A stretch of 64,000 nucleotides of DNA, taken from positions 19,808,082 to 19,872,081 of the forward strand of contig NC_067207.1 in the NCBI RefSeq assembly GCF_026262505.1. Direction: 5' to 3'. Origin of the DNA: Trichomonas vaginalis G3 (Eukaryota > Parabasalia > Trichomonadida > Trichomonadidae). The notes under the pieces were generated by a model. It saw only the letters and a program-made list of their open reading frames with translations, searched no databases and was not told where the DNA came from. Each line of letters starts with the position of its first letter. The first letter of the stretch is position 1. The translations under genes were made by a program, and so were the position numbers. This document shows, one piece after another, positions 48,108 to 60,234 of this stretch.

Positions 48108-48160
48108 TAAAAAAACCTAGAGGAGAACTAAAAAAATTATATAGTAAGAAATTAAAGTTT

Positions 48161-49363
48161 TTATTCGATAAGAACGACATCGCTATCGTTTTCTTCTTCC
48201 TCCTCCTCTTCTTCATAGTCAGTATCTGATGGCTCTTTGTCAGCCACATGACCAGCAACAAATATTGAGACAAATTGTTTCTTTGGTTTTGTTAGCAGGA
48301 ACTTTTGCTGGTCGTAGAACACGAATTCTACATTTTGAAAATGTTGTGCTGAGTATTCTGTGAAATGGGAAATTGGAATTGGTTCTCCCATGCCAAAACC
48401 AGCAATGGACGCGAACAAAACATCGTCTTCGACTCTTGCAGGTTTGTCAATTGCAACAGTAGTTATAATGTGTGGTTTTCCTTCACATCCTGCAAGAGAT
48501 TGTACATGATAGATTGCTTTTTCTTCTCCCTCAGGAACTGAAAGTGTGAAATGGAATGAGAGTTCTCCATATTCATTTGCTTCTTCGTAATAGTTGTATG
48601 TTGTAGGATACACCAATTGAAATTTTCCTATTCTTGTTTCCCTCAGGTGTTGTCTATATTGCTTGGGAAAACATAAAATAAATTGTTCTATAGCTTGTGT
48701 TGCTATTAGATTGGTTGTAACTGGTAATTTTGAGGCGAAAAGGTCTACAAGAACACCGGGATTTTTTATGTCGTTTTCAATTGGTTTAACAGATTCTATG
48801 ACTTTGTTAAACATTTCACTATAGTCTGAGTTGTCTTCGACCCCCCAATTGTTAAGAAGTTTATACAACAATTTCAGTCTTTTCATGGCGTATTTTCTTT
48901 GAATGGATTCGGGTAGCGAGAGGTTACAGTCGTCGGTTTGTGTTTCGTTACTCGAATATTGTTCAAGAGAAATTAAATCTTGAAATTGTGCTCTTGTTAA
49001 CATACTTGTAGAACTATGTGAAACTTGTTCTGGTGCTGGTTGTAAATCTGTTTCAGATGTTTCTGTTGTGTTTTGAGAAGAAGAAGAACTCAAATTGTTG
49101 GACAATTTGTCTTGAATTGTAGAACTATGTGAAACTTGTTCTGGTGCTGTTTGGACAACTGTATCTGTTGTGTTTTGAGAAGAAGAACTCAAATTGTTGG
49201 ACAAATTGTCTTGAATTGTATGAGGAAGTTGCTTTGGTATTATAGGAGGTCGTAAGGGTTTTGAAAATGGTGAGACATAAGTTGTAGGAACTTTAACTGC
49301 AGAGGTAGTCGACGAATTGTTTGCGACACTTTTTCTTCCTTCCATTATGAAAAATAAACTCAA
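48161..49363 (-). CDS. 400-aa element 2 protein, unknown, absent from element 1
   Basis: The first 130 residues are low-complexity Ser/Thr/Asn/Gln with a doubled unit (TIQDNLSNNLSSSSQNTT / TIQDKLSNNLSSSSSQNTT, plus APEQVSHSST). Residues 150-370 look globular (RKYAMKRLKLLYKLLNNWG, ATQAIEQFILCFPKQYRQHL), and the last 25 are acidic (YEEEEEEEENDSD). I recognise no family. A start at a second Met (MEGRKSVANN) seven residues in is possible. The frame is intact, next to the left end, and may have been gained separately. Confidence 0.65.
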   Translation of the reverse strand: MSLFFIMEGRKSVANNSSTTSAVKVPTTYVSPFSKPLRPPIIPKQLPHTIQDNLSNNLSSSSQNTTDTVVQTAPEQVSHSSTIQDKLSNNLSSSSSQNTTETSETDLQPAPEQVSHSSTSMLTRAQFQDLISLEQYSSNETQTDDCNLSLPESIQRKYAMKRLKLLYKLLNNWGVEDNSDYSEMFNKVIESVKPIENDIKNPGVLVDLFASKLPVTTNLIATQAIEQFILCFPKQYRQHLRETRIGKFQLVYPTTYNYYEEANEYGELSFHFTLSVPEGEEKAIYHVQSLAGCEGKPHIITTVAIDKPARVEDDVLFASIAGFGMGEPIPISHFTEYSAQHFQNVEFVFYDQQKFLLTKPKKQFVSIFVAGHVADKEPSDTDYEEEEEEEENDSDVVLIE

Positions 49364-49800
49364 ATAAGAGTTTGAAATAAACGGTTTTTGTCAACGGTAA
49401 CCCCCTCTATTTTTTTATTTTATTGAAAAGTCTCCGTTGGCAAACCGTTCCATCTCAAATATTGAATGAACTATAAACGTTTTTTGTTTTCTATATATAC
49501 TTTTTTGTCCAACGGTAAAACTTTTTACACAACGGTTTTTGAGAGTCGTCGCCGTTGACTTTTTTTGTAGAGCACTCAAAATAGTATAACTTTGTCCGGA
49601 CAAGTAAGGGTCTATCGTCGCTACAGGAAAAGTTACGGGCGTTCCAAGGAAGTATACTTTGAGAAGACTTTCCCCCTTATAGAATGAGATAGGACGGTTA
49701 TTTTACAAAACTGACAACACTTTGACCGAGTAGTTTTTTGAGCTGAACAAATAGTGTCATATAAACATCTGTCAAAAACCGCTTTTTAACTTCACTTAAA
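49364..49800. other. Divergent spacer
   Basis: About 440 bases between divergent genes. It contains several CCGTTG/CAACGG words and, at 49752-49800, the leader GTGTCATATAAACATCTGTC shared with element 1 (33.4 kb and 11.4 kb). No gene is seen. Confidence 0.5.
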
Positions 49801-52800
49801 ATGCCACGTAAGCTACGTAAGAATATACGTAAGAGGAAGAGAGCATTGAAACATCCAATAGTAAAACTGACACCACAACAACAGTTGCAACAACAAATGC
49901 TGAATGACCCCACTATGTTGCAACAAATGTCAAGCAACCCTATGCTTTTAAACCGAGTTATTGGTGCACAGAGTGGAGGTTTAAGAGCGGCACTTTTAGC
50001 GAAAATGGCAGGCTATGGTGGAGCTGCAGACGGAACAGCATATAACCCTCAAAGTCAAATGAATTTGAGTTCACTCAAAAATCAAATAACAGATGTCAAA
50101 AAGTCAAACATAGACATACAGAAACAAATAAGTGAAAACGAAAAGAAACTAGAATATGACAGACACACAAAGAAACTCAATGAGTTAAACGTAGAGAAAA
50201 AGAAGAAAGAAGAGCAACTGAAAGAACTAAGTACAGAGGAATATGCGAAAAAAGTGTCAGAAAAAGCAGCAGAAGTAGCAAAAATGGAACAAGATGTTAT
50301 AAATTTGAAAAACCATACTACTCAATATAAAGTACTGAAAGATGAAGAAATAAAACAAAAAGCCCTGAAGACATATATGGATAGCGATGAGTATAAAAAA
50401 GAAGTTGAAGCAAATGTAAAGGCAGAAAAACTTTTACAGTTGCAAAACCAAACCGTACAGTATGAAAACTTAGCACAAGAAAGTAAAAATAACGACGCAG
50501 CCATGCAAAAGGCAATGAAAAGCGCAGAATATATAAAAGCTAACAATGACTGGTTAGATGCCCAAGCCAACGCTAAAGCAGCCCAGCTTATAGGGTCAAT
50601 AAGGACAAAAATACAAGCGGATGAAGACAGTTCAAATGAAGCTTTAATGAATGCTGACTTTAAGAATGCCTTCGAAGCTCTTCATAGTAAGGTGAAACTA
50701 GTGAACGACTTCTCATCTGGAAAGAAACTGAAGTCTGAAGGTTTCGACAAAGAGTTAAGAGAAGTAGCACAAAATATGACGAAAATAACAGATGCAGCAA
50801 CGAGACAGGCAGTTCAAAGTGCCTATGACGCCGTTAGAGCAACTGTTGTGGAAAGTCAAGAAAAAGAGTTACAACAGACCAAAACAGACCTAGTAAATGC
50901 TTTCTTAAAAACGAAAAGTCAGGTAGGACATTATGCTGCAGATGGAACATATGTGCCAGCTGGTGGAACTTATATACCACCAAACCCTCCAAGAGAAGCA
51001 CCTGCACCAGGACTACCTAAAACATTTACATCGTCACATGGACACAGACACAGGCATGCACCAAAACCAACACAACAACCAACAGTTCAAAATCCAGCAC
51101 AACAACAACCAACACAACAACCAGCACCACAACAACAACCAGCACAACAACCACCTCCACAACCAGCACACAACCAACAGTTCAAAACCCTGCACAACAA
51201 CAACCACAAACAGAGCAAGGACATAAAAGAAGTAGAGAACAAGGAAACCAAGATTCTTAAAAATGCTTAAAGAAGACTATGGTTACCCAGATACTCTTGA
51301 CTTTAGTGACAGATATAAAGAAGCTATTAGAAAGTTCAAGGAAGGAAATACTGACCCGAACCTATTTAGCTTTATGGCTCAGCACCAAATGGGATATAAT
51401 TTCAAACCTGGAAAATACAAGCTCGCTAAGGGATATGATTTAATAGCATATCATCCAAATGACATGACTGAATTTACTCCGAGATATTTGGTGTCAGAGC
51501 TAAATGACAATTCAACTCTCTTCATGAAACGCGTAAAAAATAAGACGGAACGAAAGAAGAAAGGTTTATGAGTCCGGATGACTTAGATAGGGAACTTGTT
51601 AAAAACGGTCTCGGAATATATGAAATGCCAGCAGATGAGGTACAAGAAACTCCACAGGAAGAAGTTCAGATACAACCAGACATGGAAGAAATAGTTCAGC
51701 AACAACAGCTAGAAGAGCCTGAAGGAAACGAACAAGTCCCTCCTTTGGAAACTAACTTCACAGAACTAGATGAAGATTTGGAACAGCCGAAAAATCTTGA
51801 CCCTCAACAAGAGTATGAGGTGAATATGGAATCTTTCCAAGAGTCTAAGAAAAATTCGGCTGACATAGTAGAAGAATATCGAAAAATGTTTGCCGACATA
51901 CAAAAGACTCCAACACCAGATGAAAATATTCAGCATAGAATGGAAGTACTGAAAGAAAATGTACGCAAATACAATAACCCTTTTTACTTACGACCATATA
52001 ACGTTCAATCTTTGGCTGAACTCGGTGAAAATAAAAGGTTAAATTTCAACAAAACATATAGAAATGAAACATTGTTTAAAGTTCATTCAGAACCTAACCA
52101 ATATGGAAACAAACCTACTTTTGTTTCTGCAGACTATGGAACTACAATGAGATGGGGTCATAAAGCTAACCCGGATAGGTGGTTCATAAACTTACAACCA
52201 CAATTCCAAGAAGTTGTAGACGCAATGGAAGTAATGGTGAACCAGATATAGCTGGTATTTTCAGCGCGGCTTTAATGCCATTGAAAGATATGAAAGATGC
52301 AGATATTTTGGACCAGTATGAAATGAACATGGCTGATGGAAATATAACACCTGACGTTCTAGAACATTTATCTCAAAGAACTACACAGAACCATAAAGAT
52401 GGTATATTTGGTGAAGAGTTTAGAAAGAAAGTTAGGGAGAAGAAGGAAGAGAACCTATTGTACATGACCTTGCAAACGAAAGTTTACAAAATGTCATAAA
52501 AACTTACTTTGCAGACAATGAACGAGAAGGGATGAATATTTAAGAAAACTCAAATGGACAGTACCAAATGAAATGTTAGTATTGAAAAACATGTTCCTTG
52601 ACAAAATAAAACCAACTACAGAAATAAATGACGCAAGACTGAAACATTGGGTAAAAGCTTTCCCATTCACAAAAGATATAATTGGTAACATGGAAAGAAA
52701 ACCAGAATGGCTACAAAAACATATATTTGGAAACGAGCTTATTCCATATGGACAAGCTCTGTTTGAAGAGCTTGAACCGGAAACTCAGGAAAGAGTCATG

Positions 52801-53112
52801 CAAACAATACGCGAAGACTCAAATACAAACTATGACAAAATCTTTCTAGGATATAGGTTACCTGAGATGGGCGACCAGAGCCCAAAGGCAAAAAGGACAT
52901 GGGAAATTTACAACATACTAGGTGAACATGAGGCAAAGATGCAACAACTTGAAGCAGAGGGCAAGTTACCAAAAAAGAAGAGAAGAGTAGAACAAAGTGA
53001 AAGTAGTGAAGAACAAAGTGAAAGTAGTGGCAATGAAGGAAAAAGAAGAGTTAAAAACTCAGTCAGGAAGAAAGTAAAGCTTGGTCCACGTGGGTTCTAT
53101 TATGACACATAA
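49801..53112 (+). pseudogene. Large structural/scaffold-like protein gene, broken
   Basis: Counterpart of 30172-33393 in element 1, with the same basic start (MPRKLRKNIRKRKRALKHPI), coiled coil, Gln/Pro-rich linker and C-terminal GPRGFYYD end. This copy has an extra Ser/Glu repeat (EQSESSEEQSESSG) near its end. It is broken. Confidence 0.55.
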
Positions 53113-53144
53113 ATCCAACTATTCTATATTTTTACCCATATGAA

Positions 53145-54760
53145 ATGTACGCCGCTCAGAATATAACGCCAACAGTTTTGGATGCCATGAACGGAAATGT
53201 TTCCGAATGGTATAACGAATGCGACAATGCCATTAGAAGGTCAGAAATAGTTCCTGGAACTTACGAATATACAACTGCTGTTTCTTATGGAAATGTAGGT
53301 GAGTTTGGTGAAGGTTCTTCAACAACAGTAGATATTGCTTGCGACAGGTTTCATATTATTTCTATTGACAACTCATTCTTATACGTGGAACAAGACATTG
53401 AAATAAAACCTTCTGCCAAGTTGTCTGACAAGAAAGGTTGCAATGGAATTTTCTATGTCGGATACCAATATGCTCCAGAAGTTTTCATGGGATATAAGAT
53501 ATATTCTAACTCTGACTTAGTTCAAACAGTAACATGGGCAAACTATGAATGGTTCGCTTTGAGAAACTCAGTACAACCACAAGCTAGAGAACAAACAGAC
53601 CAGTATGCAACTATTGAGAAAATAAGAAGACTTGACCCTAACGTTCCAGGAGTTTATGTTAACCTTTCTGGTTCAGATGGAAATGCTGTCACTAAAGTAA
53701 AACTGAAACTTAGAGTTCCTTTGTCATCTTTCCTCATCTTCAGGTTTTTAAGATACTTGCCAAACTGGGCAGGAAAAATTTCTATTGAACTTACTCCAAG
53801 CAAAAATAACTTAGTCATTGCACCAACACAAGACCCATTCACTATTACAGACGTAGAGGGAACAAATAAAACGTCATTCGCCGAATTTTGCAAAGACAAA
53901 GTTGACTTAGACTTTGGTTTCTCAAACTTCAACACTGAAGTAAACTATTATTTCAATGCTGCTGGAACTGCTTGGGACCCAGTTAAGTTCACATGCGAAA
54001 AATTTGAATGCAAGAGAATAGAAAGCAGACTTGCAGTCTATATGTTGGACCCAGATATTTCAAATGCTTTAGCTGCCAAATATATTGCAGTTCCACTTAT
54101 GTTCCCTATACACCAAATATCTGTCAAAGACTTTGCAGGTGAAGTTGGAAACCAAAGTGCCAAAATCAGGAGCCGCAGGTGCAAAACAGATATTGCTTTA
54201 ACAACTGCAATGAAACATGCAGATACTATGTTTGTACTGTTCAGACGAACTATAAATGACTATTCTTGTTTCTACAACCCCGGTATTAAATATCATATAA
54301 ACATAGATGGCAAATATTATCCAAGAGAAGAATATTCTACAGTTGAGGATATGAGGTCATACAACTTGACATTAGATGCTATGAACTTTAACAACAACTT
54401 CACAACAACCATTAACCCTGAAATGCAAAGTTCTATTATGCCATATGTGAAAGTATGGACTCATACAGGAGTCAAAAAACTCAATATACAAATGGAGACC
54501 GTTCAAACTTTTGGCTTGGCATTCCATTTGCTGACTCAGAAGACTTTATGGGTGGTATTTCAACTGTTGGTACTGTACAAATACAATATACTGGTGACAG
54601 AGACGGTCCAGATGAATTGAAAGCAAAGAAGTTTACAAAACCAATAGCACTTTTCACGGAAGATGCTCTTTTGAAGATTCGTTCGATGAAACCTGCTGGG
54701 GCTCCTCAGATTGGCATAACGACAGCTTCCATCGAGCAGATTTTGGCAGCAGGTCAGTAA
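53145..54760 (+). pseudogene. Candidate major capsid protein, broken
   Basis: Counterpart of 28520-30139, starting MYAAQNITPTVLDAMNG. It has the late-type leader TTTTTACCCATATGAA. It is less broken than the element 1 copy. Its 3' end overlaps the gene at 54654 on the other strand by 107 bases. Confidence 0.55.
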
Positions 54761-55073
54761 GTTGTTCTTGAACTGACTTCTCTCCGTCAAATATTGACAG
54801 TACGCCAGTTTTGACATAATATTGTATTATAAACTTTCCTTTAGAAATATCGGTCAGTTTTGTTGTTATATTTTTGTCTGCTTCAAGAACTTTCACCATT
54901 TCGGTTATACCAACTTTCTTTGCTTTATGAAAATATTTTGGTTCAGCAAAGACTGCTATTCTATAACATTTTCCATTGTTTGTGTAAAGAACTATTCTGT
55001 CAATGTATTTGTATTGTTTGTGTGTGTAAACTTTGTTCTGCTTCAATTCGAAGAGATATCCGAATACGTCCAT
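54654..55073 (-). CDS. 139-aa element protein, unknown
   Basis: Begins MDVFGYLFELKQNKVYTHKQ; beta-rich N-terminal 90 residues, then ISKGKFIIQYYVKTGVLSIF and a polar end. It is intact here and broken in element 1. Its last 36 codons are antisense to the end of the capsid gene, so both reading frames constrain the same DNA. It shares an 18-bp divergent promoter with the gene at 55092. Confidence 0.6.
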   Translation of the reverse strand: MDVFGYLFELKQNKVYTHKQYKYIDRIVLYTNNGKCYRIAVFAEPKYFHKAKKVGITEMVKVLEADKNITTKLTDISKGKFIIQYYVKTGVLSIFDGEKSVQEQLTDLLPKSARWKLSLCQSEEPQQVSSNESSKEHLP

Positions 55074-55091
55074 CTTTTTATTCTAAGTAAA

Positions 55092-55668
55092 ATGTCATTT
55101 CCGAAAAATAGAAGCGTAAGTGTTTCAAAAGGTTTAATGGCGGTGGCAGATGTGAAGTTAAATTCACCAACTCAAACAAACAGTCAAAGTGTTATTGTCA
55201 ATGTCAAAGAAGAGATGTTGAAGTGGGGAAACCATACGAAGACGAAGATGGTATAACAATTGTTCCTGTAAAAGAACCAACATATCCTGAAGTTAGCAGA
55301 GACTTAAGTTCTGTTGCAGATATTCGAAATGACTACCAACAACTGAAAAACAAACTTCAAACTCAGGAGAAGATTTGTCAAGCTTTAGGTATAATGTTAA
55401 ACTTGGTCGAACACAACCCTGTAAAAGTGAACTCATATGTCATTGCACCTCATGAAGTTTGAAAGAACTATTGAAACTTTTGACAGAGGCAGACGATATA
55501 AACATCAAAGAAATAGAACCCGACATTAGTTGCTGTGGTGTTTCATATAATGTCATTGACAAGATATACGTTATGAAAGGAGGTGAAACGTTGAACTTAA
55601 AATATAGTTTCCCAGACGTTATAAAAATATTTGACGACCACAACATTTCATTAAAATTTATTTGCTAA
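55092..55668 (+). pseudogene. Unknown element gene, broken
   Basis: Counterpart of 27620-28200, starting MSFPKNRSVSVSKGLM after the leader TTTTTATTCTAAGTAAA. It is broken. Confidence 0.6.
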
Positions 55669-55673
55669 GTAAA

Positions 55674-56490
55674 ATGGCAGAAGACATAGTGGTTTATACT
55701 ATTACGACTAAAAACCCTGAGTCATATAATTCTATAACAACAAACTTACAAAGTCCTCAAGGACGATATTGTAAACTAACCTTAAACACAATGACGACTA
55801 AAGCCTTGTTTTGCTCTTTTGACACCAGAAGATTTATTGTTGTGAATGGTAAAAAATACTCCTTTGAAGATACTTACTCAGATATACCACCAACAGGTTT
55901 TGTTGACTTATTTAATACTTTAAGGACGAGTGTAACATGTGCTGCAACTAGAGCAGGTTTCATTATGTTTGGATGTCCGACTGAGTTTACTATAAACAAT
56001 ATGAGCTATAATACAAAACTTATATCTGGTTTTTACTACCAACAGTTTCCTATAACAGGAAAAGGTGTCATACAAGGAATGTCTGTTCCATTGACTTTAA
56101 GTACACCTATTTTATATATTGTTTCAAACTTAGGTTCAAAGTGCTATTCGAATGTCGACAGAAACTACTTATGACCAAAAGATACTTATGCGTATAAACA
56201 ACACTTTCTCTGCTGGTTTGCCTATTGTTCATTCGAATGCAGAATTTTCAACCTTAGTGAACTCAAACACTTTGGCAAGTATAACGTTGACATTAGTTGA
56301 CGCAAACTTTGTTCCTGTAAAACTTTTATGTCCTATGTATTTGTCAATGACGGCAGAAAGTTTCGAATTGGAAGATGCAACTGGTGAAAGTATTGTATTA
56401 CAAGAACAACTTCAACAACAAATAGCTCAAGAACAACAAATGCAACAAATAGCTCAAGAACAACAAATGCAACAAATAGCTCAAGAATAA
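55674..56490 (+). pseudogene. Candidate penton / minor capsid protein, broken
   Basis: Counterpart of the intact 265-aa gene at 26818-27615. The C-terminus carries three tandem AQEQQMQQI units (about 56.42-56.49 kb) in place of the Asn/Cys-Lys run of the element 1 copy. It is broken. Confidence 0.5.
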
Positions 56491-56518
56491 AAAAAATATT
56501 TTTTTTATTTTTATAAAA

Positions 56519-57748
56519 ATGTACAGAATAGATGTTTCAGATTTTTATGACTTCCAAACATTCAGAAATATGTGTCCATTTCGAGACTATAACAAAGCAG
56601 TCGAGAATTTGAAACGTTTAGTCATTTATGTCGACTCTGCCCCAGAATGTTATGTTATGAAAGAATGGGATGTTGTCTTTAACAAACCTAAAGCGACAAT
56701 AGTTTCAGAACAAGAATGTAAACAGAAACTTAAGAAAATAAAAGTCGTACAAGTTGGCATGAAGATGTTAGATGCTTGGGATATCTTATTGTCAAAGTTA
56801 GAAGATTTTTCAGTTCGAGGTATAAAGTTCTATACACCTTCTCCAAACTTCTATTCTATCTTCACTGGATATAAATACGAACAAGTAGAATGGAAAGAAA
56901 TATTATAGAAGCTTGGTTAGACCATGTCAAAGAAATTATATGCAATGGAAACGAAAAGGTTTATGAGTATATCTTATGTTGGTTTGCAAACATCTTACAA
57001 CATCCAAGTGCTAAAAATGAAACTGCTCTCATTATAATTGGAAAACAAGGAACAGGTAAGAACACTTTCTTTACAGATATCTTATGCAAACTGTTAGAGG
57101 GCTATTCGAACCCTAATATGACAAACTTAGAAACATCTGCGGTAAATTTAACTCTTCTAGAGAATATGAAACTTATAGTATGTAACGAACTTCAAAGTAT
57201 AGATACAACAAAAGTTTTGAACTCAGATGCTTTGAAGAGTCTTATAACAGACAAAGTTGGAGTTGTTGAAAGAAAGTATAAAGACCAAAGAGTTTGTGAA
57301 AATGTTGCAAACTTCATTATGGTTTCAAACAATGCTGTTCCGATGAAGTTAGAAAGTTCTGACAGAAGATATGTAGTTGTCAGAACGTCAGAACTCATAT
57401 GCAAGATACAGAATATTTTGACGACTTAGCAGAAACTTACATCTGACTTTTACAACCACTTGTTCTCATATTTCATGACATTAGATATTTCAAAGTTCAA
57501 TCCAAGACAAATTCCACATACCGAAGAGAGACAAACATTGTTAGAAGCAAACAAGAGTGTATATGAACTGTTCATAGATGAAACTGACTTTGAGTGTTTA
57601 GATGAAAGGTCATTGTACGATTCGTATAAACAATATTGTCAAGAGTATTGGTTATATGACAGCGTCTAAACGAACATTCTTGGCAAATGTCAAAAGTCTT
57701 TTAGATGTTCAGAATGGTGTATATACAAAGAAAAATTTTTCTGAGTAA
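56519..57748 (+). pseudogene. SF3-type helicase (D5-like), broken
   Basis: Counterpart of 25540-26789, with Walker A IIIGKQGTGKNTFF. The leader is TATTTTTTTTATTTTTATAA. It is broken, more so than the element 1 copy in places. Confidence 0.75.
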
Positions 57749-57786
57749 ATTTTAAAAAAAATATTTTTTTTATCCGATAGAAAAAG

Positions 57787-58206
57787 ATGGCAAAATTCAT
57801 CTCAGTAAACAAGTACATGTCAGGACTTAAAGAAGAACTAGACCCATTCACATATTTGAATGTTTACTTCTACCATTTTGAAAAGTCTTCATTCAGCAAA
57901 GTTTGGAACATCGAACCAGTTAAGTTTGCTATTGTGACTAAAAATGGTGCGAAATTTGAAGACTTAGACATAGAAGGTTTGTTAGCAGTCAAAGAAAGTT
58001 TTGACAGAAGGTTCTCAAAACTCGAAGAAGGCAAAGCATACAAACTTGTTATACCTTATGAACCAAAGAAAGCAGACGACTATGAATATTATGAGTCTAA
58101 AGTTGTAGAAGTTCAAGGTAAATTGGGTAAAAAGATTTTAGAGTCTAAGCCAGTGTTTGCTCCTAAAGAGGAAGAGAACATTGACATTGACCCAGAAATG
58201 TTCTAA
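57787..58206 (+). CDS. 139-aa conserved element protein, unknown
   Basis: Intact counterpart of 25084-25503 with only a handful of residue differences (for example SSFSK for STYDK). It remains whole inside a heavily broken block, by chance or by recent common origin. Confidence 0.65.
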   Translation: MAKFISVNKYMSGLKEELDPFTYLNVYFYHFEKSSFSKVWNIEPVKFAIVTKNGAKFEDLDIEGLLAVKESFDRRFSKLEEGKAYKLVIPYEPKKADDYEYYESKVVEVQGKLGKKILESKPVFAPKEEENIDIDPEMF

Positions 58207-58222
58207 AAATAAAATTTTATTT

Positions 58223-58673
58223 TTACATGTCAAATTTCTTTTTCTCTGGAACTGGCTCTGGTTCTTTCTTCTCTTCTTCTACTTTCTTTTCTTTCTTTTC
58301 TTCTCTCTTCTTTTCTGGTGGAGTTATGTCAAACTTCTCAGAACCATATTTTTGTAAAAGTTCTTTGTCCTTTAATAGCTCTTCTATTCTGTTTTCTATT
58401 TCATCTTCAAGAACAGTGCATGTGTCTTCTTTGCATTCTAAGAAGTTTTGTTGGACTTCATCTCTCCAAGAGGCGTCATCTCTGTCAACAAGTCTGTCAT
58501 TGACAAATTTTAAGACTTCTCTGCTTAATGTTTATGGTTCTGTCATATTCCCAGAAACAGAACTTTAGAACAAATTCACCTTTCTTGTTTACACTATGTA
58601 AGATTTTATGGTCGACAGATGTTTTGCTGTCGAAAAGCTTGTCTCGAATATAGATAGCGAAATCACTAGACAT
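58223..58673 (-). pseudogene. Counterpart of the 152-aa gene at 24609, broken
   Basis: Same N-terminus on the minus strand and the same Lys/Glu-rich tail. It is broken. Confidence 0.65.
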
Positions 58674-58711
58674 TTTCTAAAAGATAAAAATTTTAATTTT
58701 TCTAAAAATAT

Positions 58712-59575
58712 ATGAAAAAAAGTTTTGCTGACATTGACAAAAAATTGAGAATGTTTTAAATAAGAACAAGAGGAAGTTGGAAAATGCTCAGATAAAACCC
58801 ATACATGACAAGTTCTTATTTGCTCAGAATGGTATAACAGGTCTAATTGCACCACCTGGGTCGGGTAAGACTTTCACTTATCTTAAAATGGCTGCACAAC
58901 AACAAAACAGATGAGAAGAACCCATTCTATGAGTTAGTTGTCATTTGTAGTACTTCTGGTCAATTTGACCAAACCGTAAATTCGTTCAAAGATATTATAA
59001 AGAAGTTAAGTTAGTATGTAAAAAGACTCTGAGTTGTTAGATTGGATAAAGAAGTACCAAAGAAGAGTTTTGAAGTACAATGCTATAAAATGAGTATATA
59101 AATTCGAAGTTTAAAGACCCAAATGAGGAAAGAGAGAATATTAGAGAAGAAAACTTCAGAAACAAACAGAAAGAGATAGAATACATTTCGAAGAAATTGC
59201 AATCTTACGATTGGAAGACTTACCCTCATAGATGTCTTCTTATCTTAGATGACTTTGCTCTCATCCTTTGTTAAAGAACAGAGAACAAGACATGTGTCGA
59301 ATTCTTAAGAAGCTCAGACACTTTAACATCTCAGTTGTCATTTGTGTACAGACAGCAAAGAGTTTAAGTAAGGATGTAAAGAGAATACTTACTGACATTG
59401 TACTTTTCCCCGGATTGTCCGAAGACGATTTCATGGAACTTATGAAAGAGTCCATGGCAGGTAAGTTTGACAGACATGAACTATGGGAGAAGTACAAAGT
59501 CATACAAGACCCTCATACTTCTTTCAGAATTCATATCTACGCAACAAAGTTCAAATTGTAAAAAGTCAAGCTTGA
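58712..59575 (+). pseudogene. ATP: Packaging ATPase, broken
   Basis: Counterpart of the intact ATPase gene at 23697-24572; Walker A region GLIAPPGSGKTFTYL is recognisable. It is broken in several places. Confidence 0.8.
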
Positions 59576-59773
59576 AAAATGTAAGTGTTTAGTCTTAGTA
59601 AGATGGTAGCTTCTTAAAGCAATACCATTGCTGAGTTTTATGTACGTGAAGAGAAGTACAATGAATTCAATTACGAGTACAATTGCAATGACAACTAAGG
59701 CAACTATTTTTGTCTTTTGCCAGCAAGGGTACTTCTTCTCTTCCAATGGTTCGGCAGAACTATACTCACTCAT
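59537..59773 (-). CDS. 78-aa single-pass membrane protein
   Basis: MSEYSSAEPLEEKKYPCWQK, then one membrane segment (IVALVVIAIVLVIEFIVLLF) and a polar C-terminus. It overlaps the 3' end of the ATPase copy on the opposite strand, so the last residues are antisense to it. The acidic/basic flanks and hydrophobic core look like a real small membrane protein. Element 1 has no copy at the corresponding place. Confidence 0.55.
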   Translation of the reverse strand: MSEYSSAEPLEEKKYPCWQKTKIVALVVIAIVLVIEFIVLLFTYIKLSNGIALRSYHLTKTKHLHFSSLTFYNLNFVA

Positions 59774-59829
59774 GAGAAATGCCAAAACGGTTTAATAGAA
59801 AAAGTGAAAGTTATTCTTCATTTTTTTGT

Positions 59830-60011
59830 ATAAAAGATATGATTTTAGGGATTTTTTTGACGAAGTGTCAAAGTTCTCTTCGTAAAAAAATAACAGTTAT
59901 ATAATGAAAAAGTGTCATTTTTTCACGATTTCAGGGATTTTTTTTACGAAGTGCAAAAGTTCTCTTCGTAAAAAAAATAACAGTTATATAATGAAAAAGT
60001 GTCATTTTTTC
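59830..60011. repeat. Doubled hairpin-bearing leader
   Basis: Two copies (about 59848-59927 and 59933-60009) of a unit with GGGATTTTTTT, TACGAAGTGCAAAAGTTCTC, TTCGTAAAAAAA and AACAGTTATATAATGAAAAA, followed by GTGTCATTTTTTCA. The TTTTTACGAA/TTCGTAAAAA arms form a hairpin. A related hairpin is at 21368-21405 in element 1. The second copy ends directly before the ATG at 60012. Confidence 0.7.
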
Positions 60012-60206
60012 ATGTCCGAAGACTCGAAGGTGCAACACTTCCAAAATACCGACGAACTCAGAAGAGCAGCATGGCAGTATCTTCTTGACAACTTCTTTGA
60101 GTTCTCCAGGTACACCTTGGAAAATGCTGAAGAACTCCGACACAGAGAATTTGGAGAAATTGCACTCCAATACTACCTTGACAAACAAAGGGTAAACAAA
60201 GGGTAA
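60012..60206 (+). CDS. 64-aa helical protein, unknown
   Basis: MSEDSKVQHFQNTDELRRAA and the rest are charged and helical (AWQYLLDNFFEFSRYTLENA), ending RVNKG. The start follows GTGTCATTTTTTC, a leader class shared with 60248 and 63554. No family is recognised. Confidence 0.6.
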   Translation: MSEDSKVQHFQNTDELRRAAWQYLLDNFFEFSRYTLENAEELRHREFGEIALQYYLDKQRVNKG

Positions 60207-60234
60207 AATAAGACTAAAAACTTAACGTTTAAAA

